A DNA stretch of 64,000 nucleotides, taken from NCBI RefSeq assembly GCF_029338175.1, contig NZ_CP119862.1, positions 930,001 through 994,000 of the forward strand, given 5' to 3'. This DNA is from Citrobacter enshiensis (lineage in GTDB: Bacteria > Pseudomonadota > Gammaproteobacteria > Enterobacterales > Enterobacteriaceae). How positions within the stretch are numbered: position 1 is the first letter of the stretch; every line of letters begins with the position of its first letter. Position numbers and translations under genes: made by a program. A model generated the notes under the pieces. It saw only the letters and a program-made list of their open reading frames with translations, made no database searches and was not told the origin of the DNA. Below are positions 27,606 through 40,835 of the stretch, piece after piece.

Positions 27606-27672
27606 TCGCTTATCGGGCCAGGGCGTGTGAGCCATCAGGCCAGATAAGCCGTATTGCCATCCGGTCCTGGCG
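27606..27672. repeat. REP-type repeat between glycerate kinase and barA
   Basis: GCTTATCGGGCC and GGCCAGATAAGCC pair around GTGTGAGCC, followed by GCCATCCGGTCCTGGC. The sequence lies between the convergent glycerate kinase gene and barA. Confidence 0.6.
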
Positions 27673-27674
27673 TT

Positions 27675-30431
27675 TTATCCCAGCATCTTTTTGGCTTCCC
27701 GCGCGACGTTATCCATTTCATCGAGCAGCTCCAGCAGTTCCGGCTCCAGCTCTTCTTCTTTAATTCCGCTACGCAGTTGTTGCTCAATGAACTGACAAAG
27801 GCTCTTCATGCGCGGTACGCCGCTGTAACTACAGCTACCATGCAATTTGTGGATTAAATCAACAAGACCTTCCGGGTTTTCCCCGACCAGTTGTTCTTCA
27901 ATTTTATTGCGAACCTCCGGCAAAAAGGCGAGCAACATTTGCAGCATATCTCGCGCCAGGGAGGATTTTCCGGCAGCCTGCCTGAGCGCCAGTTGCCAGT
28001 CGAGCGTGGCATTCGGGTTGAAGATAAATTCGACCGGTTCGGGCGCTTGCAATCGGTTGGTAACTCCCGCCCCCGGCTTGTAGCGCAGCAGCAGGTTGTA
28101 GAGCTTCTCTTCTTCAATCGGTTTAGCCAGATAGTCGTTCATCCCCGCACTCAGCAGCTTCTCTTTTTGCCCCGCCATGGCATGTGCGGTGACGGCAATT
28201 ACCGGTGTTTGCTGTTGGTGAGGGAGTTGATGAATCAGTTCGCAGGCGCGAATGCCATCCATATCCGGCATCTGAATATCCATCAGGATCAAATCAAACT
28301 GTAGCTGTTTGGCGCGGTCCACCGCCTGATGACCGCTGTCGCAAAGCTCGACGTGCTGCACGATATCTTCCAGCAGCGCGCCGATCAGCTTCAGGTTGGC
28401 GGGGTTGTCATCCACCGCCATAACCGACATCGCAATTTTACTTTCTTTAACGGGCAGGGACTCGACGCTTTTATTCAGATGGCAATATTCGCTCAATACC
28501 GGCAGTAAACGGGTGGACGTCAGCGGTTTCAACAGACAGGCGGCCGCGCCTCCCTGTTTGAGCTCTTCCGCGTTGATTTGGGCATGGCAAGGCAGCGCCA
28601 GGAGCAGGAATTCGGTCATTGATGCCGCTTTTGCCAGTCTTTCATGCTGCATGGTGAGTGGCTCGCGGAGCGTCACCGGCACGCTCAGCAGCAGAATATC
28701 GTAGTGATCGATCGGTAAGGCCGAAAATGTCGGGCTGTAAATCACCTCAAGCGGCGTGTCACTCAGCAGATCCAACGTACATTGCGCGGCGGTGGCATTA
28801 GGTTCGACATACGCCAGGCGTTTACCCGCCAGGCAGCGGGTCGAGGGACCATCGCTGATAACGTTAGGGTTGAGATCCAGATTGATGTGGAACCAGAATG
28901 TAGAGCCGCGATTCGGCTGGCTGTGGAAGGAGATATCCCCGCCCATTTCGTTGACCAGTCTTTGCGTAATCACCAGTCCTAACCCGGTCCCCCCGTGGCG
29001 GCGCGAAATGCTGGCGTCTGCCTGACGGAATGCCTGGAACAACCGCGACTGATCGCGTTCAGGAATACCGATGCCGGTATCGCGGATCTGCACTTCAATC
29101 TGCACCTTGGTGTTACTGAGCGCGCGTTTCTCCACCAGAATATCGATATTACCGCTTTCGGTGAATTTAATGGCGTTCCCCACCAGATTGGTGATCACTT
29201 GCTGTAAACGCAGCGGATCGCCAATAACGTTGTCCGGCACGTCATTTTTAATATTGAGCGTCAGCTCCAGCCCTTTATCGTGTGAGGAGTGGGCTAAGAG
29301 GGTCACGACTTCATCAAGCGCATTACGCAGCGGGAAGGGAATACTCTCCAGTATTAGTTTGCCTGCTTCCAGCTTGGAGAAGTCGAGCACATCATTAATG
29401 ATCGCCAGCAGGTTATTCGCCGAACGTTCAATGGTATTCAGGTGATCGCGCTGGGTTGGGTTTAACTCGGTTTTCAACGTCAGGCGGGTAAAGCCAATCA
29501 CGCCATTGAGCGGGGTACGCAGCTCGTGGGACATGTTCGCCAGAAACTCAGACTTAATGCGCGCGGCCTCCTGGGCGCGTTTTTTCGCCAGGTCCAGCTC
29601 AACGTTCTGGATCTCCATCTGCTCCAGCGTTTCGCGCAGATCCGAGGTCGCCTGATCAATGTTGTGCTGCATCTCTTCATGATAAGCCGCAAGCGACATC
29701 GCCATTGAGTTGATGCCGTTTTTCAGCATATCCAGCTCGCCCAGCATGAACCCTTCGACGCGACTGTCGAGCTGCCCACGGCGGATCCGATCAACGGTAT
29801 TCACCATATTACGAATAGGACCGGTGACGTCGCGCATCAGCCGCCAGCCGAAAATTAACGCGATGCCGATGCAAAACAGCATCATGACGCTGGAAATAAA
29901 AATTTCTTTGTACTGCTGGAGTCGCACCGAGCGGAGATCCAGTTCCAGCGCCACATATCCCAACATGTTTTTGGTGTTTTTGGCGTCGCTCACCGCAGAC
30001 TCATCCGGCGAATAGCTCTCGGAAATAATGGGCGTGCGAAGGATCATGATATCCCCGTGGCGGGTCACGCTTAGCCTTCGGGGGAACGGTGCGCCAGTGG
30101 CGAGCTGCATGTCTGTCGGGTCGAGGTGAAAATTCGAGGTGACGAACAGCCGGTTGTTTTCATCAAAGACCGAAATCGCCCGCACAATATCGGAATGACG
30201 GCGATGCAGGACGCTGATCAATTGCCCAATGGATTCGCGGTTCTGCAGATTCATGCCATATTCGCTGGAGACAGCAAGGGGTTCGATAATGCTGGCACCG
30301 GCATCTTCCAGTTGACGCTGCAAGTCGTTATAGCGATGCACGACAAAAAAGATACTGAGCAGTAAACCAATAAGGACAGTCGGTGCCAGGATCAGAATCA
30401 TCATGCGTGCGCGCAGGCTGTAGTTGGTCAT
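27675..30431 (-). CDS. barA: Hybrid sensor histidine kinase BarA
   Basis: A 918-residue tripartite sensor kinase, exactly the E. coli length. Transmembrane segments near residues 10-30 and 175-197 flank a periplasmic domain, followed by a HAMP domain. The HisKA phosphoacceptor lies in [16 protein letters not shown] (His about 302), then the ATPase domain (N, G1, G2 boxes: DTGIGIP, GGTGLGL). A receiver domain has its Asp in [13 protein letters not shown] (about 718), and a C-terminal Hpt domain has [13 protein letters not shown] (His about 861). BarA phosphorylates UvrY in response to short-chain carboxylates, driving csrB, which lies about 3 kb beyond the barA 3' end. Confidence 0.96.
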   Translation of the reverse strand: MTNYSLRARMMILILAPTVLIGLLLSIFFVVHRYNDLQRQLEDAGASIIEPLAVSSEYGMNLQNRESIGQLISVLHRRHSDIVRAISVFDENNRLFVTSNFHLDPTDMQLATGAPFPRRLSVTRHGDIMILRTPIISESYSPDESAVSDAKNTKNMLGYVALELDLRSVRLQQYKEIFISSVMMLFCIGIALIFGWRLMRDVTGPIRNMVNTVDRIRRGQLDSRVEGFMLGELDMLKNGINSMAMSLAAYHEEMQHNIDQATSDLRETLEQMEIQNVELDLAKKRAQEAARIKSEFLANMSHELRTPLNGVIGFTRLTLKTELNPTQRDHLNTIERSANNLLAIINDVLDFSKLEAGKLILESIPFPLRNALDEVVTLLAHSSHDKGLELTLNIKNDVPDNVIGDPLRLQQVITNLVGNAIKFTESGNIDILVEKRALSNTKVQIEVQIRDTGIGIPERDQSRLFQAFRQADASISRRHGGTGLGLVITQRLVNEMGGDISFHSQPNRGSTFWFHINLDLNPNVISDGPSTRCLAGKRLAYVEPNATAAQCTLDLLSDTPLEVIYSPTFSALPIDHYDILLLSVPVTLREPLTMQHERLAKAASMTEFLLLALPCHAQINAEELKQGGAAACLLKPLTSTRLLPVLSEYCHLNKSVESLPVKESKIAMSVMAVDDNPANLKLIGALLEDIVQHVELCDSGHQAVDRAKQLQFDLILMDIQMPDMDGIRACELIHQLPHQQQTPVIAVTAHAMAGQKEKLLSAGMNDYLAKPIEEEKLYNLLLRYKPGAGVTNRLQAPEPVEFIFNPNATLDWQLALRQAAGKSSLARDMLQMLLAFLPEVRNKIEEQLVGENPEGLVDLIHKLHGSCSYSGVPRMKSLCQFIEQQLRSGIKEEELEPELLELLDEMDNVAREAKKMLG

Positions 30432-30488
30432 GGAGTTCCGTTATGGGACAATTAGGGTCACACTGTTAAATTGAGAAAAATCTCGTCG

Positions 30489-31787
30489 ATGGCGCAATTC
30501 TACTCTGCAAAACGACGCGTGACGACGCGTCAGATCATAACCGTTACAGTCAATGACCTGGATCCCTTTGGCCAGGGCGTTGCTCGCCACAACGGAAAGG
30601 CCTTGTTTATCCCGGGATTACTGCCGCAAGAAAGCGCTGAAGTCGTTATTACCGAAGATAAAAAACAGTACGCCCGCGCCCAGGTTAAACGTCGTCTGAA
30701 AGAGAGTCCGGAGCGTGAAACGCCACGCTGTCCGCATTTTGGTGTCTGCGGTGGATGCCAGCAACAACATGCCAGCATTGCCCTGCAACAGCAAAGCAAA
30801 AGTGCCGCGCTCGCGCGTTTAATGAAAAATGATGTTTCTGACATCATTGCCGATTCTGCGTGGAATTACCGTCGTCGCGCGCGACTGAGCCTGAACTATC
30901 AGCCCAAAACGCAGCATCTTCAGATGGGATTTCGCAAAGCCAATTCCAGTGACATTGTTGAGGTGATGCAGTGCCCCGTTTTGGTGCCCCAGCTTGAGGC
31001 ATTGCTGCCCGGTCTCAGGGCATGCCTTGCCGACCTGCAGGCAATTCGCCATCTTGGGCATGTTGAGCTGGTGCAGGCCGAGAATGGCACGCTGATGATC
31101 TTGCGGCATACCGGGCCATTAAGCGCGGCAGACAAAGAAAAACTGGAACGCTTTTCGCATTCTGAGGGACTGTTTCTGTTTCTGGCGCCTCAAAGCGACA
31201 TACTTGAGCCGATTTCCGGGGAGGCGCCCTGGTACGATTCAAACGGGCTACGCTTAACCTTCAGTCCGCGTGACTTTATCCAGGTTAACGCCGGGGTAAA
31301 CCAACTCATGGTCGCGCGAGCGATAGAGTGGCTGGATATCCAACCCGACGATCGCGTATTAGATCTTTTCTGCGGTATGGGCAATTTTACCCTGCCATTG
31401 GCAACGCGCGCGCGTCACGTGGTGGGCGTAGAAGGCGTTCCTGCCCTGGTAGAAAAAGGGCGTGAAAATGCGTTGCGCAACGGATTACACAATGTGACAT
31501 TCTTTCACGAGAATCTCGAAGACGATGTGACTCAGCAGCCGTGGGCGGCTGAAGGCTTTGACAAAATCTTGCTCGATCCTGCTCGCGCTGGGGCTGCAGG
31601 CGTAATGCAACATATTATAAAATTGAACCCTGGTCGCATTGTTTATGTATCCTGTAACCCAGCCACGCTGGCTCGTGATAGCGAAGCGTTGTTGAGCGCA
31701 GGTTACCAAATTAAGCGGCTGGCGATGCTCGACATGTTCCCACACACTGGGCACCTGGAGTCGATGGTGTTGTTTGAGCAGTTGTAA
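30489..31787 (+). CDS. rlmD: 23S rRNA m5U1939 methyltransferase RlmD
   Basis: A 432-residue methyltransferase. An N-terminal TRAM domain ([18 protein letters not shown]) is followed by the Fe-S cysteines in [14 protein letters not shown]. The SAM motif is [11 protein letters not shown], and the catalytic nucleophile lies in [14 protein letters not shown]. It makes m5U1939 in 23S rRNA. The ATG at 30489 gives the family N-terminus [10 protein letters not shown]; the TTG six codons earlier is rejected. It is divergent from barA (57 bp apart) and is followed by relA. Confidence 0.95.
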   Translation: MAQFYSAKRRVTTRQIITVTVNDLDPFGQGVARHNGKALFIPGLLPQESAEVVITEDKKQYARAQVKRRLKESPERETPRCPHFGVCGGCQQQHASIALQQQSKSAALARLMKNDVSDIIADSAWNYRRRARLSLNYQPKTQHLQMGFRKANSSDIVEVMQCPVLVPQLEALLPGLRACLADLQAIRHLGHVELVQAENGTLMILRHTGPLSAADKEKLERFSHSEGLFLFLAPQSDILEPISGEAPWYDSNGLRLTFSPRDFIQVNAGVNQLMVARAIEWLDIQPDDRVLDLFCGMGNFTLPLATRARHVVGVEGVPALVEKGRENALRNGLHNVTFFHENLEDDVTQQPWAAEGFDKILLDPARAGAAGVMQHIIKLNPGRIVYVSCNPATLARDSEALLSAGYQIKRLAMLDMFPHTGHLESMVLFEQL

Positions 31788-31838
31788 TGAATTACGGTTT
31801 GCTGATCCTGGCAGACCTGGTCCCTTAAGGAGAGGACG

Positions 31839-34076
31839 ATGGTTGCGGTAAGAAGTGCACATCTTAATAAAGCGGGTGAATTTGATCCGAAAAAATGGAT
31901 CACGAGTCTGGGAATCACCAACCAGCCGTCGTGTGAGCGCTTAGCCGAAACCTGGGCGTATTGCCTGCAACAGACACAGGGACACCCGAATGCCGAGTTG
32001 TTGCTGTGGCGCGGCGTGGAGATGGTGGAAATCCTCTCTATGCTGAGTATGGATATCGACACGTTGCGGGCTGCGCTGTTGTTCCCTCTGGCGGATGGTA
32101 ATGTTGTCAGTGAGGATGTTCTGCGCGAGAGCGTAGGTCAGTCCATCGTCAATCTTATTCATGGCGTTCGCGACATGGCGGCAATCCGCCAGCTTAAAGC
32201 GACGCACACCGACTCCGTCTCGTCTGAACAGGTTGATAACGTTCGCCGGATGCTGCTGGCGATGGTGGACGATTTCCGCTGCGTGGTGATCAAGCTGGCG
32301 GAACGTATTGCGCATCTGCGTGAAGTGAAAGACGCGCCGGAAGACGAACGCGTGCTGGCGGCAAAAGAGTGCACCAACATCTACGCACCGCTGGCAAACC
32401 GCTTAGGGATCGGGCAACTGAAATGGGAACTGGAAGATTACTGCTTCCGTTACCTGCACCCGGCAGAATACAAACGCATTGCCAAACTGCTGCATGAGCG
32501 GCGCATTGACCGTGAACACTACATCGACGAGTTTGTCGGTCACCTGCGCGCGGAGATGAAGACCGAAGGCGTGAAAGCGGAAGTGTACGGTCGCCCGAAA
32601 CACATCTACAGCATCTGGCGCAAAATGCAGAAGAAGCAGCTGGCGTTTGATGAGCTGTTCGATGTACGAGCCGTACGCATCGTGGCGGAGCGTTTACAGG
32701 ATTGCTACGCTGCGCTGGGGATTGTGCATACGCACTATCGCCATCTCCCCGATGAGTTTGACGACTACGTCGCCAATCCGAAACCCAATGGTTATCAGTC
32801 TATCCATACCGTTGTACTTGGACCGGGTGGCAAAACCATAGAAATTCAAATTCGTACCCGACAGATGCATGAAGACGCCGAACTGGGCGTCGCCGCGCAC
32901 TGGAAGTACAAAGAGGGCCCCGCTTCGGGGGCGGCGGCGCGTTCTGGTCACGAAGACCGGATTGCCTGGCTGCGTAAGCTGATTGCCTGGCAGGAAGAGA
33001 TGGCGGATTCCGGCGAAATGCTGGACGAAGTACGTAGCCAGGTCTTTGATGACCGTGTGTACGTCTTTACCCCGAAAGGCGACGTGGTGGACTTGCCTGC
33101 AGGCTCCACGCCGCTCGACTTTGCTTACCATATCCACAGTGATGTGGGGCACCGCTGCATTGGGGCGAAAATTGGTGGCCGCATTGTGCCGTTTACCTAT
33201 CAGCTGCAAATGGGGGATCAGATAGAAATTATCACCCAGAAGCAGCCGAACCCCAGCCGCGACTGGCTCAATCCGAACCTGGGCTATGTCACTACCAGCC
33301 GTGGTCGGTCAAAAATTCATGCCTGGTTCCGCAAGCAGGACCGGGATAAAAACATCCTTGCGGGTCGCCAGATCCTTGACGATGAACTGGAGCATCTGGG
33401 CATCAGCCTGAAGGAAGCTGAAAAGCACCTGCTGCCACGCTACAGCTTTAACGAGCTGGATGAACTGCTGGCGGCGATTGGCGGAGGGGATATCCGTCTG
33501 AATCAGATGGTGAACTTCCTGCAGTCACAGTTCAATAAACCCAGCGCCGCCGAACAGGATGCTGCCGCGCTGAAACAGCTGCAGCAGAAATCGTCTGCGC
33601 CGCAGAACCGTCGCAAAGATGATGGCCGTGTTGTGGTGGAAGGTGTAGGCAACCTGATGCACCACATTGCCCGCTGCTGCCAGCCTATTCCGGGTGATGA
33701 GATCGTCGGTTTTATCACTCAGGGGCGCGGTATTTCCGTGCACCGTGCGGACTGCGAGCAGTTGACGGAGCTGCGTTCCCACGCACCGGAACGGATTGTG
33801 GATGCGGTCTGGGGCGAAAGCTATTCTGCCGGTTATTCGCTGGTTGTGCGTGTTCAGGCCAACGATCGCAGCGGGCTGTTGCGCGACATCACCACCATTC
33901 TGGCGAACGAAAAAGTGAACGTACTGGGCGTCGCCAGCCGCAGTGATACTAAGCAACAGCTTGCTACTATCGATATGACCATCGAAATTTACAACCTGCA
34001 GGTGCTGGGCCGCGTGCTCGGTAAGCTGAACCAGGTGCCGGATGTGATCGACGCACGTCGTTTGCACGGAAGTTAA
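31839..34076 (+). CDS. relA: GTP pyrophosphokinase RelA
   Basis: A 745-residue stringent-response synthetase, one residue longer than in E. coli. The N-terminal HD hydrolase domain is degenerate, as in all RelA. The synthetase domain contains YGRPKHIYSIWRKMQ and NPKPNGYQSIHT. A TGS domain (DRVYVFTPKGDVVDLPAGSTPLDFA) and a C-terminal ACT domain follow. It binds stalled ribosomes and makes (p)ppGpp from ATP and GTP/GDP. GGAGAGG precedes the ATG. mazEF, which follows relA in E. coli, is not present. Confidence 0.96.
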   Translation: MVAVRSAHLNKAGEFDPKKWITSLGITNQPSCERLAETWAYCLQQTQGHPNAELLLWRGVEMVEILSMLSMDIDTLRAALLFPLADGNVVSEDVLRESVGQSIVNLIHGVRDMAAIRQLKATHTDSVSSEQVDNVRRMLLAMVDDFRCVVIKLAERIAHLREVKDAPEDERVLAAKECTNIYAPLANRLGIGQLKWELEDYCFRYLHPAEYKRIAKLLHERRIDREHYIDEFVGHLRAEMKTEGVKAEVYGRPKHIYSIWRKMQKKQLAFDELFDVRAVRIVAERLQDCYAALGIVHTHYRHLPDEFDDYVANPKPNGYQSIHTVVLGPGGKTIEIQIRTRQMHEDAELGVAAHWKYKEGPASGAAARSGHEDRIAWLRKLIAWQEEMADSGEMLDEVRSQVFDDRVYVFTPKGDVVDLPAGSTPLDFAYHIHSDVGHRCIGAKIGGRIVPFTYQLQMGDQIEIITQKQPNPSRDWLNPNLGYVTTSRGRSKIHAWFRKQDRDKNILAGRQILDDELEHLGISLKEAEKHLLPRYSFNELDELLAAIGGGDIRLNQMVNFLQSQFNKPSAAEQDAAALKQLQQKSSAPQNRRKDDGRVVVEGVGNLMHHIARCCQPIPGDEIVGFITQGRGISVHRADCEQLTELRSHAPERIVDAVWGESYSAGYSLVVRVQANDRSGLLRDITTILANEKVNVLGVASRSDTKQQLATIDMTIEIYNLQVLGRVLGKLNQVPDVIDARRLHGS

Positions 34077-34088
34077 TTTTAATCTTTA

Positions 34089-34160
34089 GGCCGGGTAAGG
34101 CATTAGCCGCTATCCGGCATTTTTTTGCCTGATGGCGACGCAAGACGTCTTATCAGGCCA
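34089..34160. repeat. BIME between relA and mazG
   Basis: GGCCGGGTAAGGC...GCTATCCGGC (34089-34118) is followed by GCCTGATGGCG...CTTATCAGGCC (34127-34160). Both are REP-type. They occupy the place of mazEF. Confidence 0.75.
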
Positions 34161-34188
34161 ACATTGGTTACAACTCTCAGGATCTCAC

Positions 34189-34980
34189 ATGAATCAAATC
34201 GACCGCCTGCTCGGCATCATGAAGCGTCTGCGTGACCCGGAAAATGGCTGTCCGTGGGATAAAGAGCAAACTTTTGCCACCATTGCGCCACACACGCTGG
34301 AAGAGACTTACGAAGTGCTGGATGCGATAGCCCGCGAAGATTTTGACGATCTGCGTGGTGAATTGGGCGACCTGTTGTTTCAGGTCGTGTTTTACGCCCA
34401 GATGGCGCAGGAAGAGGGGCGATTCGATTTTAACGATATTTGCGCCGCCATTAGCGACAAACTTGAACGTCGTCATCCGCATGTGTTTGCCGATGCGTGC
34501 GCCAATACCAGTACCGAAGTGCTCACGCGCTGGGAGCAGATCAAAACGGAAGAACGCGCCGGCAAAGCACAGCTTTCGGCACTGGATGATATTCCCCGCA
34601 GTTTACCGGCATTAATGCGCGCGCAAAAAATCCAGAAACGCTGTTCAAATGTTGGCTTTGACTGGACAACGCTCGGACCGGTCGTCGACAAGGTTTATGA
34701 AGAGATTGACGAGGTCATGTTTGAGGCGCGGCAGGCCGTCGTAGACCAGGCTAAACTGGAGGAGGAAATGGGCGATTTGCTGTTTGCTACAGTGAATATG
34801 GCCCGTCATTTAGGCACCAAAGCGGAGACTGCGTTACAAAAAGCGAACGAAAAGTTCGAACGTCGTTTTCGTGAGGTTGAACGCATTGTCGCAGCCCGCG
34901 GTCTGGAAATGACTGGGGTAGATTTGGAAACCATGGAAGAGGTCTGGCAGCAGGTAAAACGCCAGGAAATTGATCTCTAA
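34189..34980 (+). CDS. mazG: Nucleoside triphosphate pyrophosphohydrolase MazG
   Basis: A 263-residue protein, the E. coli length, with two tandem MazG domains. EEx2-4 metal-binding motifs appear in LEETYEVLDAI...LRGELGDLLFQVVFYA (first) and KLEEEMGDLLFATVNMA (second). It hydrolyses NTPs to NMP plus pyrophosphate and is thought to lower ppGpp during starvation. The ATG at 34189 gives the canonical MNQIDRLLGIMKRLRDP. The frame opens earlier in REP sequence, which is rejected. Confidence 0.95.
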   Translation: MNQIDRLLGIMKRLRDPENGCPWDKEQTFATIAPHTLEETYEVLDAIAREDFDDLRGELGDLLFQVVFYAQMAQEEGRFDFNDICAAISDKLERRHPHVFADACANTSTEVLTRWEQIKTEERAGKAQLSALDDIPRSLPALMRAQKIQKRCSNVGFDWTTLGPVVDKVYEEIDEVMFEARQAVVDQAKLEEEMGDLLFATVNMARHLGTKAETALQKANEKFERRFREVERIVAARGLEMTGVDLETMEEVWQQVKRQEIDL

Positions 34981-35115
34981 GGAATTTAAGCGGTCAAGGG
35001 CGTTTTGTGTGATTTTTTAAATAACAAGCTCTTGATTTGCGTCAAAAACATTTAGCCCAAAGGGGCTATTTTCTCACTCCCAATATTAATGTGAGCCTGA
35101 TGAAGAGGAGGAATA

Positions 35116-36845
<1,730 letters not shown>

Positions 36846-36860
36846 GAAGTAAAAAGTTAG

Positions 36861-38228
<1,368 letters not shown>

Positions 38229-38249
38229 TCTGAACCTTACCTCTTAAGA

Positions 38250-38275
38250 AAAAACCCGCTTCGGCGGGTTTTTTT
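38250..38275. terminator. Bidirectional terminator after eno
   Basis: ACCCGC-TTCG-GCGGGT, with A-rich DNA on the left and TTTTTT on the right. The UUCG tetraloop is very stable. It terminates eno rightward and, through the A-run, the RpiR gene leftward. Confidence 0.92.
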
Positions 38276-38284
38276 ATGCCTGCG

Positions 38285-39109
38285 CTACAGCAGCAGTGGT
38301 AGCGTCGCGCTGGCCGTTTGTTGGCTTACATTGCTGTAACTCTCATCCAGCGCAATCAGCGACGTGGTGAGCAGCTCAACTAACAGCATTACCCCGACTT
38401 TGGCATTCAGTGCCCCGGCGCTCAGCGGCCCTTCGGGTTTGGCGGCCACCAGTTGGAAATCACTCAATGAACCCAGCGGGCTTCGCGGCGTATTACTCAG
38501 GACCAACACCGGAACGCCACGCTTGCGGGCAAGCTTAACCACATGCAGTAAATCGCGGGTCGAGCCTGAACTGGAGATCGCCACCACCAGCGTCTCTTTT
38601 GACAGCGTCGCGGCATTCATGGCGGCACGATGCATGTCGCTGAACAGCTGCGCAGGTTTACCGAGTCGCAGGAGCTTGTAATGCAAATATTCCCCAAGAA
38701 TCGCACTGGCGGCCACGCCGTAGATCTGCACAGCGTGCGCCTGATGCAGCGCCAGCGCGGCTTTTTCCAGTAACGCTCTGTCGAGTAATTTTGCCGTGTC
38801 CTGCAATGCCTGCACAGACTCATTGACGACGTTATCAATCTCATCGCCGCTCTGCTGAGCGGGTTGTCCCTGCTGGATATCCAGCGCCAGCGCCATCTTA
38901 AATTCGTTATAGCCTTTACATCCCAGCGTGCGGCATAAGCGCGTGACGCTTGCTTCACTGGTGTCGCTTTCCCGGGCCAGTTCGGTAATCGTCAGGTAGA
39001 GCACTTTTGCCGGGTCGTTCAGGACAAACTCTCCCAGCTTTTGCTGAGTCGGGCTGTATCCGGAAACCCCCTGGCGCAGCCTCAGCAACAGATTTTCATT
39101 TTCTGACAT
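38285..39109 (-). CDS. RpiR-family transcriptional regulator
   Basis: A 274-residue regulator with an N-terminal RpiR helix-turn-helix (LTITELARESDTSEASVTRLCR, about residues 36-57, reported here in two parts: LTITELARESD then TSEASVTRL) and a C-terminal SIS sugar-phosphate domain (QIYGVAASAILGEYLHYKL; VAISSSGSTRDLL). RpiR/MurR proteins sense phosphosugars such as MurNAc 6-P. Divergent from a PTS gene and nanE, so it probably senses an amino-sugar phosphate and controls both. Not part of the E. coli K-12 eno-queE interval. Confidence 0.9.
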   Translation of the reverse strand: MSENENLLLRLRQGVSGYSPTQQKLGEFVLNDPAKVLYLTITELARESDTSEASVTRLCRTLGCKGYNEFKMALALDIQQGQPAQQSGDEIDNVVNESVQALQDTAKLLDRALLEKAALALHQAHAVQIYGVAASAILGEYLHYKLLRLGKPAQLFSDMHRAAMNAATLSKETLVVAISSSGSTRDLLHVVKLARKRGVPVLVLSNTPRSPLGSLSDFQLVAAKPEGPLSAGALNAKVGVMLLVELLTTSLIALDESYSNVSQQTASATLPLLL

Positions 39110-39207
39110 GCAAGATCCTTAATGCGTTTCTCTGCGGCTAGTGTGGCGGAAAGCAGGGGATCGATGCCAGTTATTTTAAAAAAGTATGATCCGCTTCCTG
39201 GATTTTT

Positions 39208-39252
39208 GGTGATAATTTTCACTTTTATAAATTTATATGGTAAAAATTTTCA
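39208..39252. repeat. Direct repeat in the RpiR-PTS intergenic region
   Basis: GGTGATAATTTTCA (39208-39221) and GGTAAAAATTTTCA (39239-39252) match at 12 of 14 positions with a 31-bp period, three helical turns. They lie just upstream of the PTS gene and are candidate RpiR-regulator sites. Binding is inferred. Confidence 0.5.
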
Positions 39253-39275
39253 TCAGTTAATGGGGAAGTGAAAAA

Positions 39276-40835
39276 ATGATGCAAATGTTCAGTGGTGCCT
39301 CCTCGGGGGCCTGGTTTGAAAAGGCGCAGCGGTTTGGTAAATCGTTCATGCTGCCAATTGCGGTGTTGCCTGCCGCGGGCTTGTTATTGGGGATCGGTGG
39401 CGCGCTGTCGAATCCGAATACCATAACAGCCTATCCGTTTTTGGATATCGGCTGGTTACAGGCCATTTTTACGATCATGAGCAGCGCGGGCTCAATTGTG
39501 TTTGCCAACCTCTCAGTGCTGTTTGCCGTTGGGGTCGCGGTCGGGCTGGCGAAAACCGATAAAGGCACCGCAGGGCTTGCGGCGCTGCTGGCGTTTTTAG
39601 TGATGAACGCCACGATCAACGCCTTACTGATCCTGACCGGTACGCTGGCGCTTGAGAATCCTGGCGCGGTAGGGCAGGGGATGACGCTGGGTATTCAGAC
39701 CCTGGAAACGGGGGTCTTCGGCGGCGTGGTGATTGGTCTGGTGACCTGCGTTCTGCATCAGCGCTTTAACAAAATTGCGTTGCCGCAGTTCCTGGGCTTC
39801 TTTGGCGGCTCACGTTTTGTGCCGATCATCAGTTCGCTGGCGGCGATTCTGGTTGGCGCGGCGATGACCGTGGTGTGGCCGCATTTCCAGAAACTGATTT
39901 TTGGTCTGGGTGGCCTGGTGGATGCGACAGGGTATCTGGGGACGTTTCTGTACGGCTTTATTCTGCGCATGCTGGGCCCGTTCGGTCTGCACCATATCTT
40001 CTATCTGCCCTTCTGGACGACGGCGCTGGGGGGAAGTGAAATCGTCAATGGCCAACTGGTTGAAGGTACGCAGCGTATTTTCTTCGCCCAGCTGGCCGAC
40101 CCTACTGTCCAACAGTTTTACATCGGTACCTCGCGCTTTATGTCCGGTCGCTTTATCACCATGATGTTCGGCCTGATTGGTGCGTGTCTGGCGATGTATC
40201 ACACGGCGAACGCTGAGAACAAGAAACGGGTTGCCGGGTTGCTGTTATCTGCCGCGCTGACCTCTTTCCTGACGGGGATCACCGAACCGATTGAGTTCTC
40301 CTTCCTGTTTGTGGCGCCGGTTCTGTATGTCATTCATGCCTTCTTCGACGGGCTGGCGTTTATGATCGCGCATATCTTGCATATCACGATCGGTCAGACG
40401 TTTTCTGGAGGGTTTATCGATTTCATTCTCTTTGGTGTGCTGCAGGGCGAAGCCAAAACGCACTGGATGTACGTCCCGCTGGTCGGTGTACCGTGGTTCT
40501 TCCTGTACTACTTTACGTTCCGCTTCCTGATTAACCGCTTTGGTTTTCTGACGCCGGGGCGTGAGAAAGAGACGACAGTAGAAAGTGTGCTCCCGCAAAG
40601 CGAACGCGCGGCGGCAGTGATTGCCGGATTGGGCGGCAAAGACAACCTTGAAGAAGTGGACTGCTGTGCAACGCGTTTGCGCGTCACGGTCAAAGAGGGG
40701 GCAAAGGTGGATGAAGCGGCATTGAAAGCGACCGGCGCGCGTGGCGTCATCCTGCGAGGTAACGGGGTCCAGGTCATTTATGGCCCGCACGTCACGATCA
40801 TCAAAAATGAAATTGAAGAGACATTATCGCAATGA
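39276..40835 (+). CDS. PTS sugar transporter, fused EIIC-EIIB (glucose/amino-sugar family)
   Basis: A 519-residue membrane protein. An EIIC domain (about residues 15-415) has many transmembrane helices and the signature [17 protein letters not shown]-terminal EIIB domain has its phosphorylated cysteine in [14 protein letters not shown] (about residue 467). No EIIA domain is fused, so EIIA must come from elsewhere, for example Crr. Its ATGA overlap with nanE suggests uptake of N-acetylmannosamine as ManNAc 6-phosphate. The start at 39276 has GGGGAAG upstream. Glucose- or maltose-type substrates cannot be excluded from sequence alone. Confidence 0.9.
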   Translation: MMQMFSGASSGAWFEKAQRFGKSFMLPIAVLPAAGLLLGIGGALSNPNTITAYPFLDIGWLQAIFTIMSSAGSIVFANLSVLFAVGVAVGLAKTDKGTAGLAALLAFLVMNATINALLILTGTLALENPGAVGQGMTLGIQTLETGVFGGVVIGLVTCVLHQRFNKIALPQFLGFFGGSRFVPIISSLAAILVGAAMTVVWPHFQKLIFGLGGLVDATGYLGTFLYGFILRMLGPFGLHHIFYLPFWTTALGGSEIVNGQLVEGTQRIFFAQLADPTVQQFYIGTSRFMSGRFITMMFGLIGACLAMYHTANAENKKRVAGLLLSAALTSFLTGITEPIEFSFLFVAPVLYVIHAFFDGLAFMIAHILHITIGQTFSGGFIDFILFGVLQGEAKTHWMYVPLVGVPWFFLYYFTFRFLINRFGFLTPGREKETTVESVLPQSERAAAVIAGLGGKDNLEEVDCCATRLRVTVKEGAKVDEAALKATGARGVILRGNGVQVIYGPHVTIIKNEIEETLSQ

